From assembly GCA_949358305.1 (NCBI GenBank), contig OX442318.1, forward strand, positions 1,598,501 through 1,662,500: DNA of 64,000 bases, read 5' to 3'. Position numbers and translations under genes: made by a program. Under the pieces are notes generated by a model, which did not search any database, had not been told where the DNA came from, and saw nothing but the letters and a program-made list of their open reading frames with translations. Positions within the stretch are counted from its first letter, which is position 1, and each line of letters begins with the position of its first letter. Below, piece after piece: positions 15,201-27,200 of the stretch. The DNA is from Strigamia acuminata (taxonomy: Eukaryota; Arthropoda; Chilopoda; Geophilomorpha; Linotaeniidae).

Positions 15201-18200
15201 TTCCGTCATCATCGGCCTCCTCGTCTTTGTCGCCCGCCTACATGAGCGACATGGTCGGACCCGGACAGGGCTCGCCGCCGTCGCCGCCCGCCGAAGCCGG
15301 CGTGAGCGTGAGCGCGCGCGCCTGGGGTAACGAGAGGACGGTGCACGTGCTGAGGGAGCAGGGCCGCAGTCTGGGCATCAGTATCGTGGGGGGGAAGGTG
15401 GATTTGTGCAATTCGGCTTCTGGTTCGACGATTACGGGGATTTTTATTAAGAATGTGCTACCGGACAGTCCTGCCGGGTGCCAGGGGATATTGAAGACCG
15501 GCGATCGCATTTTGGAGGTGGACGGAGTGGATTTGAGGAATGCTAGTCACGTGCATGCGGTCGAGATTATTCGGGATGCCGGCAATCCTATTCGGTTTTT
15601 GGTGCAAAGTCTCGTTTATTGGGTAAGTTAAGTGTTGTTTTGCAGCAGTTTCAATTGACTTGTGAGTGTTTTTGTTGGATTGGTGTTCAAGTTTTTGAGT
15701 TATGATGGGTTTTGGTTGATTTTTGATGATTTTTTTTTGTGTTTTCGTTTAATTTTGATGTTTTGTTGAATTTTTGATGAGTTTTGTTGAATTTTTGATG
15801 TGTTTTGCTGAATTTTTGATGTTTTCTTGAATTTTTGATGAGTTTTGTTGAATTTTTGATGTGTTTTGCTGAATTTTTGATGTTTTGTTGAATTTTTGAT
15901 GATTTTTTCAATTTTTGATGAATTTTTTAAACTTTTATTGGATTTTTGATGATTTTTATTGAATTTTTATGAATTTTAATGAATATTTGATGAATTTTAT
16001 TGAATTCTTGATGAATTTTTGATGAATATTTGATGAATATTTGATGAATTTTATTGAATATTTGATGAATATTTGATGAATTTTATTGAATTTTGATGAA
16101 TATTTGATGAATTTTGTTGAATTTTTGATGAATTTTGTTGAATTTTTGACGAATTTTGTTGAATTTTTGACGAATTTTGTTGAATTTTTGATGAATTTTT
16201 TTTAATTTTTTGATGAATTTTGTTGAATTTTTGTTGAATTTTTGATGAATTTTTTAATTTTTGATGAATTTTTCAATTTTTGATGAATTTTTTAAACTTT
16301 TATTGGATTTTTGATGATTTTTATTGAATTTTTATTGAATTTTTATTGAATTTTAATGAATATTTGATGAATATTTGATGAATTTGATGAATTTTTGATG
16401 AATATTTGATGAATATTTGATGAATTTTATTGAATATTTGATGAATATTTGATGAATTTTCTAAAACTCTTTTCTTTCAAGCCAAAAGAAACCAACGGCG
16501 AAAATCTAAGTCCCCCAGAAGAAATTCCCCGAGAACCCACATCAACTCCGGTCGATGTACACGAAGAACCAGAACCAGAACCAGAACCAGAACCCCACTA
16601 CGCAACTGAAGAAACCATTCTAGACGTACCTGATCTCCTACAGGTACTTAACCCCTAAAATACTACACTGCGCATTCCGTTCTGCCCACCTTGTTTTATC
16701 AATATCACGCCTAATTTACTACGCTCAATATTGCTAAACCTAAGAAAACAAATAGTAACAGTCGAACCACAATATAACGAATTTTTTCTTATAACGAATA
16801 CTTAAAATGACTCGATTGGCCATAGAACACCATGTTAAACAAATTTGATATAACGAACCATCTCGTTATAACGAGGCTCGACTGTATCAATAAAAGCAAC
16901 TAAATAAAAATAAAATACTATAATGTTGTCGCCATTGTTTGATTTATTTATTTTTACATTAAACCAGGGGGTCGGCAACCTTTTGAGACGGAAGAGCCAA
17001 AAGTTACAATTTACGTCAATTTCCCAGTATTTAAAGAGCCGCTAACATTTTTGTTTCAATATTATTGTATTGATCTTGACATCGAAAGAGCTGCAGGTTG
17101 CCGACCCCTGCATTAAACAAATGTAAAAAGTGAAATTGTAATTGCTGACAGAAATGGCAGTTTTGAATAAGAGCCGCGGCTCTTAATCGATAACATACGG
17201 TAACTAATATTATCCAAACTAGATGACCGAAGACAGCAGACTGGAGAGCAAAAGCGAGCAAATGGAACTCGGATACGAGTCGGAGAGCGAACACGAAGAA
17301 GAAGAAGAAGACGAGGTCATAACGGATCTCGTCTTTTCCAAAGCGGCTTACATTCCAGCTAATCAAGAAGTAACTAGAACAAACTGAACTCTAAATAATT
17401 TAAGGGAAAAGAAAATATATTAAATTTGTTTTGCTAAGATCCATCGAGCGAGTGCGGCATCCCTCAGCAAATCGCCCAACGATCCAGAATCGGACGACGA
17501 ATTCGGATACACGCAAAGTAAGAACAGGGCTCGACTGCGAGGGGGTAGCCAATTGCAAAAATCGCGTACGAGGTTTTGAAATCCTTGAAGATTTCATGAG
17601 ATTTCAAGGATTTTGAAATCCAAAATCTTTGCCTGTGCGAGATTTCCAGCTCGATTTGCTAGAATTTACACCAAATTGCAAGACAATTTATAAGATTTCC
17701 AAGATTTCCAGGATTTTACGAGATTTGAAAGATTTCGAAGATGTCATGGATTTGCTAAGGATTTCTAAGGATTTCAGGATTTCACAAGGATTTCACAAGG
17801 GTTTCTCAGAATTTTATGTGGGTTTCTTAAAATATTTTGCTAGAATTTGCGACAATTTGCAAGAAAATTTATAAGATTTCCAGGATTTCAAGGATTTCCA
17901 GGATTTCAAAGATTTCCAGGATTTCTAGGATTTCATGAGATTTCAAGGATTTTTAAATCTAAAATCTTTGCCTGTACGAGATTTCCAGCATTGGCTACCC
18001 CCTCGCTCGACTGTGAACAAATTTAGTATCAGGAAATCTGGATAGGTCAGGGCCGGATTAAGGTCTATATGGGCCCAAGGCACATCCAACATGGACCCCA
18101 CACCTATCTATGTCTTGTAAATAGATATCGGCGGAACATCGTAGGCTTAATGGATTATGGTTACAGAAGGCTTACTGTAAACAACAAACAACACTGCCTG

Positions 18201-21200
18201 TAAAAAGTGTAATATCTAATAAAATAGGAGCCTAAGATGGGCCCTTTAAGGCAGGTTGGGGCCTCTTGAGTCTCGGGGGACCCTGGGCACATTGCCCCTA
18301 TGGATAATCTGGCCCTGGTGGCCAGTTGTAAAATCTAGGGGCCCAGGGTTGATATTTGTTTTTCTTTGTAAAATAATAATGATAATTCCTGGAAGCCTTT
18401 TCTCAAACAGGGCCCCAAAAATGGCTGCTTGGAGGGCCCCAAGATCCCGAAATCCAAACCAAACTCCATAAAATCGATTATTATTATCTAGACGAACAAA
18501 AAACAACACCAAAAATCTCGATAAACATGCTAAAAGCAAAAACATTAGAGACATTAAATTAAACATAACAAGTTGCCATGTTGTCATGGTGTTAGCGAGA
18601 TCAATAGCGGGGAGTAACTACTGTGTTTAGAACAGCCCAATACAGGCCGCCGATTCGAAGCCAACCGTGCACACTCAAATCCTCTCTGAACCTTTATTTG
18701 CATTGAATTCAATCAAATTTTCCTTCTAAAACACTCGAAATCGCGGAAATAGCACGATAAACAACAAACAGCGAGGCAAAATCGGAAATGAAAATAATCG
18801 GGAGGGAAACTGCTCGATCGAACACCGCGAGCGCCATATTGACGGTGTGGTGCCGAGCGACGTGAAATGAGAGCGGGAGCGAACTCAACGAGTGCGGCAT
18901 GTGCGCATTGTCAGCCCGTCGAGTCGAGCGATGATCGGGCGGGGGGAAAATGGCGCACGACTCGTTTCGCGCACGTTTAGAGCCGCAATTTAGTGAACAC
19001 AAATGATGGATATTCTTCTTCCATGGATTTTCAGGACGGAGATTTACACTGTGGAACAAGTAATGGTCGAATACCCGCGATCTGAGATTTGATTTTTTTT
19101 TTTTTTTTTAATTTTGCCGTGATTTCGCCATTTTTGAATTTTTTGAAAATTTGTTTATTTTTTCGGTTTTTGGGTGAAAAATTGGAAAAATGAATTTAAG
19201 TTTGGAATATTGGAACGATATTTGTTTATTAAGGTTTTAGGGCAGGGGATGTGTGTTTGGGGGCCCGATCGAGGTCGTTTTTGGGGCACGGGGCCCGAAA
19301 ATCGATCAAGTTCGGAATTTGTTTATTTTAACGGTTTGTTTTTAAGATGTACGGTGGTTTCAAGGGTACATCGAACTTTTTTAGTTAGTTGCTCAAAAAT
19401 TGATAATTTAAATATTTAATTTTGCAATTACGTTTGTTTATTTAGGTTTAGAGGTTCGTGTGCCCAAAAAATATTTAAAAAATGGAAAAAAATTAATTTT
19501 GTGGATTAATTTTGTGGAATTTGGCCAAATATTAAAGAAGTACGGTAGTTTTCGGGGACCAGCAATCATTTTATTCATTGGTCGAAAAACGATTATAATT
19601 TAATTAAAATTTTTAAAAAAATTTAAGTTTTTATTAATTTTTTTTAATTTTCATTTGAATTAGGTAAAATTGTGAAGAAGTACGGTGATCTTCAGGGAAC
19701 AGTGATCATTGTGGAGCTTCAAAAGGGTCCAAATGGATTGGGCTTGTCGTTGGCGGGCCACAAGGACCGAACCAAAATGTCGACTTTTATCGTTGGATTA
19801 AATCCGACCGGAAATGCGTTCAAAGATGGGAGGATTCTAGTTGGTGATGAAATTTTAGAGGTTTGGGATGTTGAAAAAAATTTTTTTTTTAGTTTGTTTG
19901 ATGTTGGTTTTGTGTTTGTTTTAGGTAAATGGACAGGTGTTGTACGGTCGGTGTCATTTAAATGCTTCTGCCATCATCAAAGGTTTGACTGGGAACAGCA
20001 TTAAGTTTGTTTTACTCAGGTAGGTTTGAATTGGGTGTTTTTCTGGATGGTTTGTTAGTTTTTTTAGCGTGGGTTGCGAAAAGGTGGAAGTTTGTTTATT
20101 TTAATGTGAAGAAAAATGGAAAATTAGCTTTTTTTGTGGAAAATGGCGTAAAGTTGTGAATTTTTTAAGGAAAATATTTGAAAAGTCATTAATTTTGATG
20201 AAAAATGTGGAAAATTATTAATTTTTAGTTGGAAAAATTTTAAGTTTGTTATTTTTTTGCATGGAAAAAATGGAAATTTTTAATTTTTTGATGAAAAATG
20301 CTGAGAATTATCAATTTTAGATGGAAAATATTTGAAAAAAATGAATTTTGGATGGAAAATATTTGAAAAAAATGAATTTTGGATGGAAAATATTTGAAAA
20401 AAATGAATTTTGGATGGAAAATATTTGAAAAAAATAAATTTTTGATGGAAAATATTTGAAAAAAATGAATTTTGGATGGAAAATATTTGAAAAAAATAAA
20501 TTTGGATGGAAAATATTTGAGAAAAATAAATTTTAGATGAAAAAATCCATAAAAACAATTAATTTTAAGTGAAAAATGTGGAAAAAACCGAATAGTTCAC
20601 TAAAAGCATAGAAAATCCATCATTTACATGAAAAACACTGAAAAACATCAAAACTTAATCGAAATTCCATCTAAAAAAAAAAAACATTTTAAACCCCAAA
20701 AACAAACTAAAACATTAATTTAAACCATGAAAATAAACATAGAAACTCCCCACGCACAACATGATTAAATAATTTTCCGCTACCAACCACTTTGACGTTG
20801 CGAATAATTAATCGCAAACACAAAAACAAAAAATTGAAATATTAATCAACGAAACAACACGATCCTCCCATCCATTAAGCCGCAAAACACACACAAACGC
20901 ACACACACGGGCAATGTGTTTAGGCAGCGACATGTCAGTAGGAAATATGGAATCGACCTTCGAGTGGAACACAAAACGTGTAATAAGTGGTTTGATTATC
21001 TAGGAAACAGGTGTTGCGCCTTCCCACGAGCGCCAGAAAAACTAACAGACGTTTGATGAGGGATTGGTATTGGTGGAGGGGAAAATGAGGCGAATGCAAA
21101 AATATTGTAAATCTTTTCGCAGGCGACCGAATGCATTGGCGGATTTGGCTGTGAAACCTGTGACTCATTTCCCGGTCAACGTGGGTGATGAGGTGAGTGC

Positions 21201-24200
21201 GAGTGCGCCGCTGTGCCTCCGCGCGTTTATTTGTGCCCATTTGCAGATTTATTTAAGGAGAAATTTGATTTAAATGTCGAAATTGTCGAGAAATTTGATT
21301 TAAATGTCGAAATTGGTCGAGAAATTTGGTTTACCGTATATAAAGGAAAATTTGTCTATTTAAAAAAACAATGTCAGAATCTGTAGGTTTGTTTAACGAA
21401 TAAGTGTACTAGCGATGTAACGAATTATCGATATAACTTTTGGCCCATTTAAGTTAAAAATTTATTTTTTTTTTTTAAAAATGAAGCCCAATGTTTGTTC
21501 TTTAAGCTACATTTGTTTGTTTTGATTAGAAGCGTTTTTTAGGGTTTGAATTTCACCATTTTATTTTTTTTAACATTAAAAAATACATGCGGTCCAATAC
21601 ACATGGGTGCGGGTCGTACCGAAAAATGGCTGGTTTGGTTGGCTGGCCATAGAACACCGTGTTAAAAATTTGGGTGTAACGAATTGGGGATCCGTAATTC
21701 ACGCGACATTCTTATGGGGTTTCAAATTTTGTTACGTCGCGTGTAAAATAAAAAATAAATTTTAAATAATCAAAATATAATAATTTTTTATATGATTTTT
21801 GGAAAATTTGGGGGCACGGATTTCAGTTTTGTTACGTAATTAGGGGGTGAGGGGTGAGGGAATTTGTTACGACATCGCGCATAAGAATAAGTTGTATATA
21901 TATCCAACGTTATTACTAGAGACCGGATAAATGCATAAATGCATGGAATATATTTATTGTGACTCCCGGACGGCGGACTCCGACCGCCGCCCAGAGTCCA
22001 CTCCTTGACCGTAAGGGGGCGCCCCATCTATTTGGGGGTTTGCGGATTGGCTACCGCAAATCCCATTTGTAATCGCCATCTTGTTTAATAAAGTTAGTCT
22101 TACCTTTACCTTTAACCAAGTCGCATCGTAATAGACTCACATTTATATTCAATATAAAGCCAAAATTTGCTATAAATGCATATTTTTATTACACTTTGCG
22201 ACGTCGCAATTATGCATACAATATTGCACGTATTATAGAGGCCCAACGAATTCTCGTTATAATGAATTGATTTTTCGGGTCCAAAGTGCGATTTTTAAAT
22301 TTGTATGTCGCATATTCGTATCGCAATGAGTTATCACGTAAGATATATCGCAATTTGCGATTTTGCGATGTATTTTTTACCCTAAATTTCTCGCGGTATT
22401 ATACGGTAAACCTAATTTCGAACAAAACCAAAACGGTGAATAAAACCACGACGACGTGACCCAAATTAGACAAAACTCCGTCCACCACAAAGCAAAGCAA
22501 AAATAAAAAATAAAATAATAAATAAAAAGCAAACCTGAAATGGAGGTTACAAAATCGCAAAAATTCATTTTGCTGCTTTCCTAATCCGCAGCCACAATCC
22601 ACGACGGAGAATCAATTATCTCGATTCAAAGAGATTCGAACTGTGATGTTGAAAAAGGTAGGAATGAATTGAAACACATTGCAATGAATGGTTACAATTA
22701 GTTGTTTATTTCGCCACAAGGGTCCAACTGGGTTTGGCGTGATGATAATGGAAGGAAAACACAATGAAGCCGGCCAAGGGATTTTTATCTCCGATATTCA
22801 GGAAGGAAGTGCGGCCGAACAGGTGTGTTGGTCAAGGAAATTTTTTTTTCTTTTATGCAGATGGTAACTAGTTGGTTGTTTTTTTTAGGCTGGTTTAACT
22901 GTTGGTGATATGATTTTGTCAGTTAATGACGAAGATCTTCTAGGAGCCAATTACGAAACAGTTGAGTTTGAGGGCCAGTGGTGGTCTATTGAGATTGGGG
23001 GATTTAATTTATTGGGGGCAGTATTCGGGCTTGAATTGGTCAAATTTGTTGAAAATTTGCGCAATTTTTTCTACGATTTTGCAAATTTGTGTGAAATTGC
23101 TCAAATTTGTGTGAAATTGCTCAAATTTGTGTGAAATTGCTCAAATTTGTGTGAAATTGCTCAAATTTGTGTGAAATTGCTCAAATTTGTGTGAAATTGC
23201 TCAAATTTGGTTAAAATTGGTTAAAATTGCTCAAATTTGGTTAAAATTGCCCAAATTTGGTTAAAATTGCTCAAATTTGGTTAAAATTGCTCAAATTTGG
23301 TTAAAATTGCTCAAATTTGGTTAAAATTGCTCAAATTTGGTTAAAATTGCTCAAATTTGGTTAAAATTGCTCAAATTTGGTTAAAATTGCTCAAATTTGG
23401 TTAAAATTGCTCAAATTTGGTTAAAATTGCTCAAATTTGGTTAAAATTGCTCAAATTTGGTTAAAATTGCTCAAATTTGGTTAAAATTGCTCAAATTTGG
23501 TTAAAATTGCTCAAATTTGGTTAAAATTGCTCAAATTTGGTTAAAATTGCTCAAATTTGGTTAAAATTGCTCAAATTTGGTTAAAATTGCTCAAATTTGG
23601 TTAAAATTGCTCAAATTTTTTAAACATTTAAATAATTTGTCTACAATTTAGACCAATCACCTCCTACACCCCAAGCACCCCAAAAACGAACCCAAATAAC
23701 CAAAATCAAAACATTTCACTCACCCAACAGGCAGCTAGCCTCCTCAAAAAGGCTGACGGCACCATTCGCGTGGCAGTCTCCAACCCAAACAAACTCCAAG
23801 AACCAATCAAAAAAGACGAGAAACCTGGTACGTATCTCAAAAACAAACTCAACCAATCTCTCGCTCTATCTCTTTCACTTTCTCTTTCAATCCGCCATTT
23901 CTGCAGCACGTAAGTCGCCATCTTTGATGAACCCAAAAATGTGGAAATAATTTTGAAAAAAATTTCTTTTTTTAGCGATTCCGCCGAAACCGACAAGTTT
24001 CTCGACCAAATCGTTTCTCCCGCACATGCAGCGCCTCCTCAAGACCCCCTCGCCGACCAACGTGCAGGCACTGAGCCCGAACCCCCCGTCGATGATCGGT
24101 GGACTGTCTCCGACGACGCCCGTGTCGGTGTGCACGCTCGACGTGACGAGTTTGACGCCCGTCGCGGTGTCCGCGAGTCCCACGGGCGCTAGTCCATCGA

Positions 24201-27200
24201 CGACGAACGTGTCGCCCGTGACGCCGACTACGAAAGCGGGCAAGCGGTTGATGAGCGATGATGATCCGGCCACGTGCGATATCGTTGCGGGTCGGGAAAT
24301 TACGATTGAGATTGCGAAGGAGAAGATGGGACTTGGGCTCAGTATCGTCGGTGGATCGGATACGTTGTTGGTGCGCGATTTTGCTAAAGTCGAAAGTTGA
24401 AGGAATTCAAAAATTGAATAAAGAAATATTGGACAAATTCAAAAATTGAACAAATTTTAATATTGAATAAACTAAAAATTTGAACAAATTCAAAAATTGC
24501 ACAAATTCAAAATTGCACAAATTCAAAAATTGCACAAATTCAAAATTGCACAAATTCAAAAATTCAAAAATTGGACTAATTCAAAAATTCAAAATTTGGA
24601 CTAATTCAAAAATTGAATAAACTAAAAATTTGAACAAATTCAAAAATTGGACAAATTCAAAAATTGGATTAATTCAAACATTGATTAAACTGAAAATTTG
24701 AACAAATTCGAAATTAGAACAAATTCAAAATTTGAACAAATTCAAAATTTGAACACATTCAAAATTTGAACACATTCAAAATTTGAACAAATTCAAAATT
24801 TGAACAAATTCAAAATTTGAACAAATTCAAAAATTGAATAAACTAAAAATTTAAACAAATTCAAAATTGAACAAACTTAAAATTGAACAAAATTCAAAAA
24901 TTCAATTTTCTCTAAAATGCTGAAGAATTTCATCAAAATTCAAACCTTGAATTCTCCAAAAAAAAACAATTAGTTTAACGATCTCCATTTCCTCCTAGGG
25001 TGCCATTATTATCCACGAGGTCTACCCTGACGGCGCGGCAGCCAAGGACGGGCGGCTGAGGCCCGGCGACCAAATCCTCGAGGTGAACAACGAGAACCTT
25101 CGCGATTCAACTCACGACCACGCGATCGGCACTCTGCGGCAGACGCCGTCCAAGGTGAAGATGGTGGTGTTTCGCGAGGAGAATCAGGCGCGCGAGGAAG
25201 ACGCGCAGGAGACCTTTGAAGTGGAGCTAATAAAGAAACCCGGCAAGGGGCTCGGGCTCAGCATCGTCGGCCGCAAGAACGGGCCCGGCGTCTTCGTATC
25301 CGACGTGGTAACCGAACCAAAACAAATCAAACCAAATCAAAATTTAACTCTTAAAATCAAAACCAGGTGAAAGGCGGCGCGGCCGAAGCCGACGGACGAC
25401 TCATCCAAGGCGACCAAATCATCTCCGTCAACGGCCACGACCTCAAAAACGCGATGCAAGAACAAGCGGCGGCCATATTGAAAGTAAGAAAAGAATGCAG
25501 AAACGAGATTTTAAAGTAATAATGGGGATTGTTGCAGACGAGCATGGGGCGCATCCACATGAAGGTGAGCCGACTGAAGGTGGTGCCGCATCGGACTGCG
25601 AACGGGTCGAGCGGCAAAGCGAACGGCACGTCCGACGGGTGAGAGTGAGAGTTGAGCCGCGGCTTTGCTTTTGTTTTGTCCGTCGCTTTTTGCACGTCTT
25701 AACGTTAATTGTCCATTTGTCGCACAGCGGAGTCGGTTTGTCTCTAGTGTTTCACGTTTGACTGACCGGCTTGCTTTGTTTTTTCTTTTTCTCTTTTTCT
25801 TTTTTGTTCTTGTCCTGGTTGCTGCAACAGGAAAAAGAAATACTAATAAAAAATATGTAGAGACAAAGGTAAGACTGCTTTCTCACATATTCGTTTTCGT
25901 GCTCGTTTTAATGACCGTTTAGGGTGATTTAGGCGGGGAAATGCACGTTTTCATGTTTTAGGTTTTTTTCGGGTATTTTGGATCGTTTTAAGAGGTATTT
26001 TATCGTTTTGGGGTATTTTAGGTCGTTTTAAGAGGTGTTTTATCGTTTTGGGGGTTTTTTAGGTCGTTTTATGAGGTATTTTATCGTTTTGGGGGATTTT
26101 TATGTCGTTTTAGGAGCTATTTTTATCGCTTTGAGGGTTTTTATGTCGTTTTAAGAGGTATTTTATCGTTTTGGGGTGTTTTTAGGTCGTTTTAAGAGGT
26201 ATTTCCTCGTTTTGGGGGTATTTAGGTCGTTTTAAGAACTTTTTTTTTATTTTTTTTGGGATTTTTATGTCGTTTTAGGAGCTATTTTTATCGCTTTGAA
26301 GGTTTTTATGTCGTTTTAAGAGGTATTTTATCGTTTTGGGGGGTTTTGGGGGGTTTTTAGGTCGTTTTAAGACGTATGTTATCATTTTGGGGGTTTTTTA
26401 GGTCGTTTTAAGAGGTTTTTAATCGTTTTGGGGGTATTTAGGTCGTTTTAAGAACTTTTTTTTTATTGTTTTGGGATTTTTATGTCGTCCTAGGAGCTAT
26501 TTTTATCGTTTTGAGAGTTTTTATGTCGTTTTATGTTTTTTCTTTGATTTTATGTTGTTTTAGGAATATTTGAGATAGTTTTATGTAGTTTTAAGTCGTT
26601 TTATGGTTTTTTGAGATCGTTTTGAGGACTTAATTATCGTTTGAAACAGTTCTATGTTGATTTGAGATCGTTTTAGGTATTTTAAAAACGTTTTGATACA
26701 GTTTTTGCTGTTTTATGATCTTAATTATCCTTTTAGACGATTTTATGTCGTTTTGAGATCGTTTTAATTTTTTTTTTACAAATAGTTTTGCACAATTTTA
26801 TCGATAAATTATTTTTACGATCGTTTTGTTAGATTTTCGAGGTTTTTAAGGTCGTTTTATGTACATTTCTATGGGTTTTTAGTGATTTCAAGGTCGTTTT
26901 AGCTGCTTTTGTTTCGTTTTACGGGTTTTGGAGGTTGTTTTTGACTAGTATTTACACTAAATGGTCATTCTCGCTTATCATTTTGCTTTATATATTGAAC
27001 TAATCGACTTTTTGTTACTTCCTCAGGTGTAAAACCATCGCCTTAGACCGGGGCATCGACGGCCTGGGCTTCAGTATAGTGGGCGGCTACGGCAGCCCGC
27101 ACGGCGACCTGCCAATTTATGTGAAAACTGTATTCGAAAAAGGAGCCGCCGCCGAGAACGGGCAGCTGAAACGCGGCGACCAGATAGTCGCCGTCAACGG

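Noticed and set aside
16449-16658. Start of a gene at 16449
   Set aside because: The frame is an MPDZ linker exon (16482-16643); the upstream ATG is in the intronic repeat.
25724-25758. Relic of PDZ12 (SGVGLSLVF)
   Set aside because: Nine residues with a GLGF-like look before a stop; too short to separate from chance.
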